DNA of 64,000 bases from Isoperla grammatica (Eukaryota > Arthropoda > Insecta > Plecoptera > Perlodidae), in the NCBI GenBank assembly GCA_945910005.1, contig OX246745.1:15822006-15886005 (forward strand), read 5' to 3'. This document shows, piece after piece, positions 39,036-51,153 of the stretch (positions are counted from its first letter, which is position 1; every line of letters begins with the position of its first letter). The notes under the pieces were generated by a model. That model was not told where the DNA came from and made no database searches. It saw only the letters and a list, made by a program, of their open reading frames with translations. The position numbers and the translations under genes are program-made.

Positions 39036-40011
39036 AATATACATTTGTCCCATTACATAATTAGTTGCATAATATTATCCGGACATCCACAAGTTGCACA
39101 AGCAACTTATCTGTGGATTTAATCTAACTTAAAAAAACACAGTATAACACTTCTGAACTAAATAACTAAAGTATGGTATGTTCCATTCGAAACAAAATAG
39201 TAATGGAACTGAAAAAAAATAAAAAAATATAAATGCATTACAAATAAAAAAAACATGACACTACGCAATGTAATAAAAATATCACTCTTGATTAATTGAA
39301 CTAGTAAATTAAAAATAACTACAATATTATATTATGAATCAAATACATTTTTAATTTACTTTTCAATTCCACGAACGTGTCTACTATTTTAATCTCCATT
39401 GGCATTTTATTAAAGTACAAAGGTAAACAATAACTTAATGATCTATTTCCATATTTGTTATTAACTAGTGGTAACCTATACATACCAGCACTTATTGCCC
39501 GAGTTGCAGTATCATGAACAATAGGAATTTTGTATTGTTGTTCGAAAAAGTATTTTAATATTAGCTTGTATATAAAAATTTCTCTTACTGGCAAGACATC
39601 AAATAATAAATATAAATCATGTACACTAATACTACTTTCTGCTTTCCCTCTTGTGCTCATCATCTTTAATATATTGTTTTGTATGGAAATTAAGTTTTTA
39701 AGTTGCGAGTGGGAGGCGTTTCCCCAAGCTAATATCCCATACGAAATGACGGATTCCGCAAGAGCGACATACACCATTTTTAAATGTTTAAATGGTAAAA
39801 AGTCTCTTAGAGCATAAAGCTGATGAGCACAAGATCTTAGGCGCTTACATATTTTTAAAATTTGCATGTCCCAGCAAAATTTTTGATCTATTTCTAAACC
39901 TAGATATGGATGACTGTAAACTGAAGCGATGGTAGTGTGACATGAACATTGTACGGTACTGTGATTGCCGGCGTTTCGATGTAGACATTCGAAATTATGG
40001 GCGTGAACCCA
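39001..40011 (-). mobile_element. 5'-truncated non-LTR retrotransposon in (ATT)n
   Basis: A minus-strand LINE fragment: about 690 bp of reverse-transcriptase C-terminal coding, about 290 bp of 3' UTR and a 29-base poly-A (T-run at 39001-39029). The 3' UTR has a hairpin near 39085-39118 (TCCACAAGTTGC pairing with GCAACTTATCTGTGGA). Both flanks are (ATT)n on the element's strand (40025-40509 and 38943-39000). The same 3' UTR recurs at 61821-62032 in the same setting. The clade is not certain; the protein resembles the Jockey/CR1/L2 group. Confidence 0.9.
39319..40011 (-). pseudogene. LINE reverse transcriptase, C-terminal fragment (230 aa)
   Basis: The frame is open from the truncation point (TGG at 40009-40011) through 230 codons to a stop at 39319; the first ATG is only at 39867. 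Residues 36-42 read YLGLEID followed by FCWDMQILKICKRL. This is the YLG block that follows the catalytic palm of non-LTR reverse transcriptases. Later come LPFKHLKMVYVALAESVISY then GILAWGNA, an IQNNILKMM segment and LPLYFNKMP, the usual post-RT helical region. The YADD catalytic block, the endonuclease and any first ORF are missing. There is no internal stop or frameshift, so the insertion is young but dead on arrival. Reverse-transcriptase origin is nearly certain from motif order. Confidence 0.9.
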
Positions 40012-40509
<498 letters not shown>

Positions 40510-42026
40510 CGAGACAACGAGTGAACTTTTCTATGCTTAAATCGATTAGATTTTAGAAACGTAACCAGCTTGAATAAGGTGAGAAGTTGACCAAACAATA
40601 TTTGAGAAAGAAACGCGGTTTTAAAGTTGAAACGACCCAGTACATATTCTAAACATGTCCCGTATTGGATGATTCCAGACTATTTCGATTTTCAATAATA
40701 TCTCGTACACCAACGTATGGATGTGTAGCGAGGCGCATTTGAGCGAAGACCCTAAAAGCTTCACTCCATCGGACAGTCTCTTCTATCAGCACGCACCCTA
40801 CCCCTGTCGAAAAGAAGCAAGCAGTTTCTAGAAAACCTGGCGTATTGTATTTTATTTCCTCTTACAATTCTTTTATATATTCTGTTGATTCATTTTTTAT
40901 TTTCTTCCGTGATTCTGAAGGATTCTGTATTTTTAGGCTGATCCTAACATCAAACACCATGAAATCCTTACATGAATATAAGCGTTTGTAAATGGTAGCT
41001 TAAAATGATGAGGATTGTTAAGTTTTTTGTGTCTTTGTTCGCAGCTAGGGCGCTTTTGAACTTTAGGGGTATTTCTTCTGTCAGGAAATTTTTTTTATAT
41101 AGGTATCTGAATGTTACAAGGATGTAACTGAAATATAAACACAGCAGGTCTCGATACGTATACAGTGTTGAAAATCATTTTTCTAACCATGAAAATGGTG
41201 TTTTTTGGTAAATTATTTGGTTTGTGATATTTGTTTTGTAAATGTACAACTCTATTTGTGCATCTTAGAACTTAGGATCTATACAAAATTGTATGTACGT
41301 TTAATCATAGACTACGACGCAAAACGTTCGCTAAAAATTACCGTCAAAGTACACTTTTTTAAGGAACTGAATGAATGTAGAACATAATGATTGATTGGAG
41401 GGAGTCTTCCGCTTAGTGGAGTGCACACGCCTCATTTGTCACGCCAGCTGTGTTAGGTGTTTTCAGGTATCCAAACCAAGGTCGTTAATTATCCCCAATG
41501 AACCCGGTTCAAGTAAATTGTCGCCATTTCGTAAACATGAGAGTTGGGGCAATTTTAGTTATGTTGAACACATATCCCGGTCTATTGAGAGAAGGAAAGG
41601 AAGTGGCTTGTGGCGTGTTCTAGTGCAGTCGAGTTGAGTCTTTGTTCTATGGTGTGCATCACACCGGCTACGAAAATCGACCCGTGACTTGAATTTGGTT
41701 TTATCGGTACCTTCGACAAATGAACCATAACCCGTGATAGTTTTTGTGCGGTTTGGACTCTCGATGAAGCAGACAGACAATGAATCTTGGAGCAGCCAGA
41801 TGTGTCACAAAGCTGAACCCCCCAACTCTTCACACATGACTGGTTTAAAAGAAACTCACTTTTCTTACAAAGCCTGATCATTTTAATGATAAAACTCACC
41901 AGGTACCGGAGTCGGAGTCGCACGTCGAAGGGGTGTTCCCTAGCTTTTCGGTGCCAGTGTTCCGTTGTTGCATCACAGTGCATCATCATTGAGGCTTAGC
42001 AAAACACGTAACCCTTGGCGCACTGC
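40510..42026. other. Spacer; one weak exon-like frame (41900-41989, minus)
   Basis: On the minus strand, an ATG at 41989 gives 30 codons ending at ACCTG followed by GTGAGT (41899-41894), a strong donor match. There is no domain and no partner exon, so it is not called as a gene. Confidence 0.3.
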
Positions 42027-42470
42027 TAACTGCTTGTGCTAACTGCTAGCTGATAACTTCTTACTGGTAGCTAACTGCTAGCTGATAACTTCTTACTGGT
42101 AGCTGCTAACTGCTAGTGCTAACTGCTAGCTGATAACTTCTTACTGGTAGCTGTTAACTACTAGTGCTAACTGCTAGCTGATAACTTCATACTGGTAGCT
42201 GTTAACTACTAGTGCTAACTGCTAGCTGATAACTTCTTACTGGTAGCTGTTAACTACTAGTGCTAACTGCTAGCTGATAACTTCTTACTGGTAGCTGTTA
42301 ACTGCTAGTGCTAACTGCTAGCTGATAACTTCTTACTGGTAGCTGCTAACTGTTAGTGCTAAACTGCTAGCTGTTAACTGCTAGTGCTAACTGCTAGCTG
42401 CTAACTTCTTACTGCTAGCTGCGAACTACTAGTGCTAACTGCTTGCTGATAACTTCTTACTGGTAGCTGA
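42027..42470. repeat. 48-bp minisatellite, about nine units
   Basis: TGATAACTTC recurs at 42083, 42131, 42179, 42227, 42275 and 42323, exactly 48 bp apart; the first interval is 32 bp. The unit is built from smaller GCTAACTGCTAG and GGTAGCTG words, so it probably grew from a shorter repeat. It ends against the dispersed repeat at 42476. Confidence 0.95.
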
Positions 42471-42475
42471 AGTTA

Positions 42476-42560
42476 TACCCAACATAGCCTCATCTTAGAA
42501 AAGAACCGAATCCAATAATACCAACATAATTGTCTTAGTTCCAACAATCTACACGTCCAA
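42476..42560 (+). repeat. Diverged copy of dispersed repeat
   Basis: CCCAACATAGCCTCATCTTA then CCGAATCCAATAATACCAAC and CACGTCCAAA parallel the 47577 copy (CCCAACGTAGCTTGTC, CCGACTCCAATGGTACCAAC, CATGTCCAA). Confidence 0.5.
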
Positions 42561-45236
42561 AGGTAATGAAATTACATTCGTTTGTTTATTACTTTTGTGT
42601 AATTTTCAATTTTTATAAACAATTCTGTTGTGCTTGAAATAAATGTAGACATGTTTGTTGAATGAAACACACGTTATCATTAATTGTATATCATTCGAAA
42701 CTAAAAGTGGTGCTTCGTTAGTAACGTGAAACACGTCAAATTGAAACGAATTACAATAGCCGTTCCGTTATACTGTTACGATATTGTGATATGACATTAT
42801 TACCATCAACGTTACCCAGAAAGTAATTTTATGGCAATTAACCTGGACACTTATTTTACTGCAGATAATCGCCTATGCCAGAAAGAGAAGTGTTACACGG
42901 TTGTGGAAATGTGATGTGGTAGGAAATAGACGGTCAGAAAATACGGGACACAAGAACGGACCTACCTTGATTGAATATCTCTCTCTCGAGTAATCTAATC
43001 AGGCTCACACGGAAACAACACAAGGAACAGGTACTGACTACTGCCATGGTAGCGCATCGTTATTCGCGGGTTATATTTGATGAGATTACCCATAGTTCTC
43101 AGTATTGAGTTATCATTGAAAATAATTTACATTGTACCCAACGCTTTGATCTTGAAGAAGTTGTTATCCTTGTCAGCAGGGAGTTGGGACAGAAAGCTGC
43201 GCTAGTGGTAGCTGGTAACCTAGTTTATGATACCTATACGATGTGTCTCTTCAGATTAGCGAGGGAGTGGTGTGTGGATATCGATAGATAGCTGCGGTAG
43301 GTTGTCAGTCACAGCATTCACCTTTGACGTCAAGTCAAGATAGTCGATGTCAGCATTTTAGTATTGATCAACATAAGTAAAACTTTATTCCTTTATTTTG
43401 TATCGATTTAATTAAAGATTATGGAGTAACTATAGTGACGTAAACAAGTGAGTAAAAATAATGCAGACAAGTTTCATACCAGGAAACTCTCAACATTATT
43501 TTAATTACATTTGTTTTTAATGTGAAGGTACCACTATTGATGAATCCAGATTCACAGATGAAATTGAAACTAATCAACCACGACATAAAACGCTTAGTTG
43601 GGCGTTCAGGGAACTACTGAATACTATGGCCTCACTCATGGTGACGCTTATATAATACTTTTTCTCGAAAACAATGATTATAGTTAAAGCGAATAGTAAA
43701 AACCAGACGTTATGTTGCAAAGTTTACCAAGTATACCTAACCAGTAATAATTACGTGTTGACTGTACACGTTTTCTCAGTAGTAATAATTGTGTGTGTAT
43801 TTTAGCATAGCCTAAGTTAATAAACCTGCAATATTTATTTTTGAATATCAATATGCTTCAAACCATCTATGTAACAATTTGCATTGTATCTCTGGTTCAC
43901 CGCAAAGACGTGAATAATGCGCGGCTAATAAATTATTCTCTGTGGCTGTTTCTACTCACAAACAAACATCGGGGTTAATTGTTGAAAGGATTCTTCGAAA
44001 ATCACAGCACAAGTTTTAATTGCGTTTATTGTGTTGCGTCGTTATTTCCCCGTGCTTTACCAACGTTTCTGCAACGCTGCACAATAAACGTTTTGATAAT
44101 GATGTTATTTACACATGTGTTGACGACTGTAGGATACAGCGGGGTTTGCGTTGCCGCTGTGACCAAGCACACTTGATGAATGAATTAAATCTCATTAAAA
44201 ATATGTTTAAAATTGGCTTTGTAAGAACGCCAGTCAATTACTATATCAAGGTTAACTAAACAAACGTGCGGGTAGACAAAGATGATAATATCTTTGATTG
44301 TTCAACTGCTCCTTCGTTTGAGAAACTTCTAGCGCTAATTATAATTCTGAAAGGAATCTGTTCATCAAAGTTTTAATTTAAGGACAAACCGTCCTGGTCT
44401 CAGTCCGCCTCAGACGTGTATTGGCTTGACACCGTCAACTTTCATAATTAGACGAGTTCCGTACATTCATTATTTTTGTAAAAAGAATTTCATCAGAACT
44501 TCTGCATAACAAATGACAGAACCACGATTGGAAAAATAAAACGCTCCATCTAAATATATTTATTCCTGGTAAATAACAAGAACATATAGGAGTTGTCAAA
44601 GACAGACTGGCCACGTGTCATGCAGGTATACGTAGTTATATAAGACTCAGTGGTGCGCGAAGGAGTCGTTCAAATTCTCCTTTCCTTCAGAACCATGAAC
44701 ATTTTGAGGTCGGCATGACTCGACTATTCGCTTATTCTCACTGTCCGAATGCGAACCCTGTTTGTTGCAGGCAAGCTGTTGCATGTCTAGAACGCAAGTG
44801 CCTCTGCTTCAATGCAAGAAGCTGTAATATAACAGTAGTACATTGACAATGACAGGTGATCGCTGCAAAATGAAAATTCCGAAATGAGACAATTGGATGT
44901 TATTATTGAAATTGGCTAATTAAATCCAAACATAATTTCTGGAACCTTTTTTTTAGGATTATCTCTTGTCCTTGACAAAATCTAGCCCAACAAATCTGAA
45001 GTTTTATCTTAAATTGAGTTTTGAAGATATGGTCAAAAGCCTCAAATTTGAACAATTTTTAAGGTGTGATGAAGTGATTCGCAAGAACATTTTGTTTAAA
45101 CACGCTATTCAATGAATAAGTCATTCATTAGGTGTGCACTTATTATAGTAACTCGAAGTTGAAAAAAAAAAGTAGCCCCATTAACTGACTGCGAAACAAG
45201 TAGCAAATGTTAGTGTGACCTGACGGTAAAGTAACG
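42561..45236. other. Spacer; weak core-promoter motifs near 44.6 kb
   Basis: TATATAAG (44637-44644) lies about 20 bp downstream of an E-box CACGTG (44612-44617), with an ATG some 50 bp further on. No coding continuation was found. Nothing else was recognised. Confidence 0.3.
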
Positions 45237-45255
45237 CCCCCCCCCCCCCCCCCCC
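45237..45255. repeat. Poly-C tract, 19 bp
   Basis: Uninterrupted C-run. Confidence 0.95.
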
Positions 45256-45564
45256 AGATTGTAAGATCTGTCGAGAGTTGTTCAACACAGAAGCCAGAAA
45301 TTGGATGATTGAAACTAATTCCGCGGATTTTGCCTTCAGCTCAAGTTTGTTCCGTGGCGCTTTCTGCCAGCCACAATAACCACCCCCCCAACTCCCCCAC
45401 CACCACCACCACCCCCTCCCTTCAGGCGATGCGTAACACTATTGCGAGTGCTTTTGTATGTCAGAATATTCGGTACAACTCTTTTGTATATCAAACACTC
45501 CATCCACATAGGTATAGGGTTATACTTCGAGATCAATCGGGGACGACGGGGCAAAGAGATATAC

Positions 45565-45683
45565 CACACGCACACGCACACGCACACGCACACGCACACG
45601 CACACGCACACGCACACGCACACGCACACGCACACGCACACGCACACGCACACGCACACGCACACACACACACACACACGCAC
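45565..45683. repeat. (CACACG)n microsatellite
   Basis: About 16 CACACG units ending in (CA)n. It is the reverse complement of the 17904 motif. Confidence 0.97.
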
Positions 45684-47576
45684 TGAGAGGTTGTTCGTCC
45701 AAATGCCTGCAATTATGCTGAGAAGGTGAGAGATTCATCAGCTTCTTTACTGCAATATATGTGTTCTTCATAAGAAGCTTACTACTTTGAGAACGCTTTG
45801 TTCTTCGTAATTTTACAACGCTATTTAAAACAAACTATTGGGAATGTTGCGTGGCTACATAGGTAGACACCATCCAAATCTACAGAAAGTATTGAAAATT
45901 AGATGCACAAATTCTTGCATTTCGTGAAATCGGTCATAACTGCGGTACTATCGCATCACAATCTAAAGGCAATGTAATAAATTAAAGTCTCTAAACAGTC
46001 TGCTCTATTTTAGATATTTTATGTTCAATATAATTGAAATATATATTCACTATCAATTTTATGAGTGTGCCTTCAATTCCAAACTCCCCCTCGACTTGTA
46101 ACGTGTGTGTTCGTGTGCGTTAGTAATCGTATGATACATGTTCACTGGCTCTGAAAGACAATACTATTGCCATAGCCGCGCCAAACAATGATAACTAATC
46201 AGAGAGATCGGCTTCATATTGAGCAGCACTCCGAGAGAATCCAAGTGCGTTATTTCACTGTCCATACCACTACACGTACTAATTGCCAGGTATAAGTCTT
46301 CCATTGGTCGTTGTCATGGTGAAAACAATTTATCTGAATAGTATATACGTGGGTATGGATAATAAGTCAGCCCAGTGACGGTGTAATCTCAACAACTGCT
46401 GGAATACAACATCATTGTTCCCCAGAACTCTCTCTACTAAGATTATATAACCAATGCAAGTATCCTGTATGAATATGGGAGGTGGTGTTCCATATAGAAA
46501 CACAGTGTAACGCGTATCATTTAGACGCCATTTTGAATTAAGAAATCGTATTTTTATTTTATCAGCATATGGTTTATTTCTAGAATACTTGTTTTGATCG
46601 ATTTTAAAATGTGTGTTTTTATTTTGAATATTGTAATTTTTTTAAATATATAACTAAAAATATATTTTCGAAAAATCTTTGTACTAACGCTATAATATTG
46701 GGTATTCCTACTATAATATTGGGTATTCCTACATTCCACGTCCGCACATCTGGGTGTAGGTTGGTGATATGCCGATAAAAGTCGTTCATTTACCTACGAA
46801 TATTCCGCAGTGCCGACTTATCGAAGTGGAATCAATGAATCTACCCCATCAGTGATGTTGCTAATGATCTGGACGATTAGCGTAGGAAACAGCAATGGCG
46901 GCACCTGGCTATCGCCTCCCTTCCCCCCGCCCGGGAAACATGACACTTTTACTCGGATATAACTGATCTGAAGACTAAAGTCATGCGGCAGATGAAACAT
47001 CGAGAAAAGTCTTATATCAGGGTTCCCTCGCATCCACTGGGAAGAAATACTTCCGGCACAATTAATTTCATAGTGTACGTTACTATATTGAGCGAATCTA
47101 CAATTCTCTGGTTCCGCTTGCAAATGAAATTTTTTTGCATCGACTATCGAGGTCAAGAGGATTCCTTCACTAACAGAACTTTTGCCACAGAAACTCGGTT
47201 ATCGGATTCATCCAGAAATCAGCTTTTTCTATTCGTGCTTTTTAACATTATTAAACGATATTTTGATAATTATAAGTTTGGTTAAAATTGTGGTATCACA
47301 ATACTATTTTAAACGTTACATCTGCTTGAATATCTTTAGTAGACTACAATATTTAATTAGATGACTTATATGATAAAGTATAGAAGTGCCATATCTAAGA
47401 GGCTCTTCTCCATGGACAACCGCATAGAAGTGGCCTTGTTGGAGCATTGGCTCAACAAGTTAAATTGGTAAACAGTAAAAACAAATTTGGGGCCACAAAT
47501 CGTTATTGCGCACTAGAACTGTTCATTGCTGAGTGGTTCAATATACCGCTATAATGTATAACTCCCACATAAAGTG
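45684..47576. other. AT-rich spacer
   Basis: A 22-bp direct duplication, CTATAATATTGGGTATTC, occurs twice near 46690-46732. No gene was recognised. Confidence 0.4.
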
Positions 47577-48005
47577 TTCCCAACGTAGCTTGTCTCATGC
47601 TTGTAAGAAATAGCCAATGATATTCAACAGCTATAGTAGGCTAGATGCGCAGCCTAGGAACCACAAGCGTGTCAATTTGATGCCATCTTGAAATGGGCAA
47701 ATAACACAGGCGGGAATAGGAGTTTCTAATGCGACTTTCTGCCATTGGCAGCGCTAGCAGTACTAAAAGGTCCAAATTAGCATGTAAATTGCCCATTTCA
47801 AAATGGCTTCAAATCGCTACGCTTGCTACTGAGTGGAAGGTTGGGGGACTGGTGATCTAGCCTACTATGGCTGTTGAATATCATTGGAAATAGCCGACTC
47901 CAATGGTACCAACCTGATTATCTACTTCTCTAGTTCCCCTATCATGTACTTGAAACATGTCCAATATGGAAAATTTACGTCGTTGGGTTCGTTACCTGGA
48001 GATCC
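47577..48005 (+). repeat. Dispersed repeat, copy split by a MITE
   Basis: CCCAACGTAGCTTGTCTCAT precedes the MITE. CCGACTCCAATGG, TCTACTTCTCTAGTTCC, GAAACATGTCCA and TTACCTGGAGATCCC follow it. The order equals that at 38763-38905, which lacks the insertion. Confidence 0.7.
47615..47886. mobile_element. hAT-like MITE, 272 bp, 8-bp TSD GAAATAGC
   Basis: The ends are CAATGATATTCAACAGC and GCTGTTGAATATCATTG. The inverted repeat runs about 33 bp (AGTAGGCTAGAT versus ATCTAGCCTACT) with one mismatch, and complementarity continues inward (TGAAATGGGCAA versus TTGCCCATTTCA). GAAATAGC is perfectly duplicated at 47607-47614 and 47887-47894. Eight-base duplications and CA...TG termini point to hAT. It has no coding capacity. 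Confidence 0.87.
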
Positions 48006-48124
48006 CACTTATGACTAATGAAGCAATTGTGCAATACTTAGTAGGACATCCTTTACGAAGGTGTGAAAGAACGCCAGGAATCTAGTGATCTTCGTTGAAA
48101 CAGCGTGGAAGAAAGGATTGGGGC

Positions 48125-48166
48125 TTGTATAATAGTAATGTGTTTTTTTTTTTTTTTTTTTTTTTA
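48125..48166. other. Poly-T tract in unassigned sequence
   Basis: A T-run lies at about 48142-48165 (GTGTTTTT...TTTATATAATAA), between the MITE-bearing repeat and the LINE relic. It may be the tail of a minus-strand retroposed copy, but no body is recognised. Confidence 0.5.
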
Positions 48167-48239
48167 TATAATAATAATGTGTTAATTGGTCCTTTAGTTG
48201 ATCATACAATGATATCGGACAAGTCATAACATAATATCA

Positions 48240-48705
48240 ATAATAATAATTAAGATTATTACAATCATTACATTGATACAAACTCTTTTACAGAATAAAA
48301 AGAATTTTCAATTAAAAACGCCCTAAGCGCCACCTTAAAACTTCCACTCCTGCAATTTTTAATATGTTTAGGCAGGCTATTAAAAAGCTTAGCCCCTGAG
48401 ATATCAGGACGCCTACAAGACTGGCTAAGATTGTGACCTTCAATTCTAATATCCTCTCTGTTTCTTTCTAGTAAAATGGTCATGACAGTCACCAATTGTC
48501 GTTGTTGAAAGACCACTATTTAAAACATATAAAATTGAGTTGTAGATATAAAGACATGGTAAAGTAAAAATTTTGAGCTAAGCTACTGGCATGGGACATG
48601 TAACGAAAAGCACGTTTTTGGAGTCTGAATAGCCTGATAGCATGGGCACTAGCAACACCAAAAGACAACAATGAAACAAATGAATTGAACCATGATGGAC
48701 AAACA
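48240..48705 (-). pseudogene. Decayed LINE reverse transcriptase C-terminus
   Basis: The minus-strand frame ending at 48268 reads RNREDIRIEGHNLSQS, then SGAKLFNSLPKHIKN, then FLIENSFYSVKEF. This is the conserved C-terminal block of Jockey/CR1/L2-group LINE proteins. Further upstream, in other frames, come LPCLYIYNSILYVL and FRLQKRAFRYMS, so at least two frameshifts separate recognisable segments. The 3' side ends in AT-rich sequence with (ATT)n-like repeats near 48235-48255. It differs from the 39319 element and probably belongs to another family. Confidence 0.8.
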
Positions 48706-48942
48706 ATCAGCTGTCAAAATAATAAAATTGCAACCATAGAAATAAAAACAAGTGTAGCAATAGTAACTGCTCGCCATTTAAAACTTTTAATGATAGACAA
48801 GGACTAAGTGAAAGTTTTGTATGTGTATTTGTTTGTTTTTTGTTTTGTTTTCCAAAATCAGAAGAAGATATTTTTTACAGCTTGTTGTTTGTCCATCGAT
48901 TCAATTCATTTGTTTCATTGTTGTCTTTTGGTGTTGCTAGTG
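48646..48942. repeat. Inverted repeat containing LINE sequence
   Basis: Arm 48646-48722 (CTAGCAACACCAAAAGACAA onward) is complementary to arm 48871-48942 (TTGTCTTTTGGTGTTGCTAG at its end), with a few mismatches. About 148 bp lie between. The left arm is the 5' edge of the LINE relic. Confidence 0.88.
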
Positions 48943-50574
48943 TCCTATAGCGAGTCATCTGCACGTGAGTAAAGAAGGTTTTGTCAGCGGCTAGACTGGG
49001 CATAACCTGAGCCCCCCGACAACAAAAACATAAGCGAGACTGAGTTTTATTGTGTGCTCTACTTGAGTATTATTACAACGTGCACTTGAGGGGTGTCCCC
49101 TGTTATCAATAAATAAAATATAGTAATACAAGTTGTTCAGTAAACAAACGTATAATGCGATTGACTTTCTGAAAACGTCCGCAACAATAAAAAAACAACA
49201 TCAGAGTTAATAACAAAATACACATTCACAATTTGTTTTTATACTAACTAACATCATGGGCGGTTTTTAACATTAACAGAGTAGGACAAAGAAAGTGTTA
49301 AACTTTGTGAAAATCGAATTGTGCGTTTTAATTTTTAAAAATACAGGTGGTGTTTATTTATGAATGTGTTTATAACCTCTAATTCTGAATGCTAACTGCT
49401 TTGAATGGCCCATAAAATCACATATCTCACCCAAACAAATACACATTTGAAAAATAGAACAAAGAACTTGTTAAACTTAAATAACACTTTTATCTGATTT
49501 ACCTACGTTAAAGATTTTTTATTTTAGTTTAATTTTTAATTTCACTTATCATAGAACCATTTCAACAACACTTTAGTTAGACTTCTGCTGGTGTTGACTA
49601 TTGTTGGCTACAATATTCTGTGATGCTCGTTTGTACCCGGAATAATAAATGTGGATAAACGCAAATTGCAACAGTCTTGTAACATTCTGTAGGCTACCCA
49701 CGGGCCAATCAATATATTACGCACCACCATATTTTAAGCGAACTGTTTTAAAACGGATCAGGCCTGCGCGTGGGAGCTAGGCTTATTAATCAAGAACCCT
49801 ATATATATATATATATATATACAAAACACCGAAAGAGCTCAAGAGGGAGGGAAAACAATTATAATATTATAATCAGTTGGTCTCTTACTTTGGATTCACT
49901 TTGAGAACAAAGTAAACCTTCGTGTCTTCATTTCAATCTTATTGGTTTTATGTGCTGGGGCTAATATTCATAATATCAAGATTTAGCCTGCAGGGCTAGC
50001 ATTGTGTGGTGGGCTATTTTTAACGATTCTATTTAATTTTAGAAGTGTAATTTTCCATGTGTATCCATAATGTTTGTCTATGCTCGATTAAAGTGTACAC
50101 TTACAATAATGGAAATAAATAAGTATTAAAACATGTATTATAAATAAAGCCGAACATAGACATCTGAAAAGCGTGCACACTTCCACTGCGAGTCAGCTGT
50201 AGTCTAGGCTACCTCATATGTCACTTTGCACGACGGGAAAACCTCTGCCGATATGTTCAACATTTTCACTGTCTCGCCTCCATTTTTCAAAATAATTTCG
50301 TATAAATTTGAAAAATGTCAGAAAAGTGGAGGATGATCGGTTTTCATACGACAAAAGTGCCACGTTACAAAAATTGAAAGAAAAAAAATGATAATATTTT
50401 TGTGTCGTTTCCTAAGGCAGCCGAGAGCGCGAGATCTAGATTTATGGCGTTGCTTCAGACTTGGTAATATTATTCAACCCCTCTCGTGCAAGCCCGACGG
50501 GAAGCGAAACAGCTATGTGCTCGCGTTGAAGGATGAGCGATACCTGTTGATGTTATATCGCGTGACATTCCGGG
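48943..50574. other. AT-rich spacer; (AT)n at 49799-49820
   Basis: A short (AT)n tract is the only structured feature. No gene was recognised. Confidence 0.4.
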
Positions 50575-50690
50575 GGCCCATTGGTTCGATTCCCGCCTCA
50601 AGCTCTCCTCAGTCATACGGCGTCCTCTGACACTGACTGAACGAGGGGCGTGGGTTCAAATCCCACATTGGCTCGGCTCTCGATTAGCCT
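50575..50690 (+). mobile_element. Rearranged SINE relic with two B-box-like words
   Basis: TTGGTTCGATTCCCGCC and CTCCTCAGTCATACGGCG match SINE family 1 with an internal deletion. About 60 bases later CGTGGGTTCAAATCCCAC forms a perfect T-arm-like hairpin. No full cloverleaf is present. Confidence 0.45.
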
Positions 50691-50991
50691 GGCCGAACAT
50701 ATCCCGTAGAGATCGGAAAGAGTTCTTGTATCATAACACAGTGGCGTGACACCCTACCAGTGGCGCACACAAGGGAGGATTTTGGGCTGAGCATCCCCAT
50801 AAGCTCCAAAATCTACCCTATATTTTATTGCTGCACATACAGCAACGTAGTCTGGTGCAAATATAATTTGTTAATTTAAATCGTTACTGGGCCCATGCAC
50901 AGAGAACCCCCATCATGAACTGACATGAGTTCAGGTCCGTGTGTCAGTGGGACCCAGTGCGCCATCTCTCTCGGGGCCCGTACCTGACCTA

Positions 50992-51153
50992 GGGCCCTAT
51001 TCTGTAACGTTTATTGTATATCCTGAAATAAATTCTGCCGGAATTTGAGAACTTGCTTGCTCAATCAACAATACATTTTATTCAAGATAACAAATTTGAA
51101 TTCAAGCAGAATTCGTTTCAGATTACACAATACAAAGTTACAGAATAGGGCGC
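50992..51153. mobile_element. Harbinger-like MITE, 162 bp
   Basis: The left end is GGGCCCTATTCTGTAAC and the right end GTTACAGAATAGGGCGC. CTA flanks both sides (50989-50991 and 51154-51156), a candidate 3-bp duplication. The interior stays partly complementary (AAATTCTGCCGGAATTTGAG versus TTGAATTCAAGCAGAATT). It has no coding capacity. Confidence 0.72.

Noticed and set aside
41582..41989. 135-codon minus-strand frame as a whole gene
   Set aside because: There is no motif. If any part is coding, the donor-like GTGAGT at 41899 would end it after 30 codons, so the rest would be intron.
44612..44700. TATA-box promoter near 44.64 kb
   Set aside because: TATATAAG and an E-box are present, but no coding or exon-like sequence follows. 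In AT-rich DNA such a word is expected by chance.
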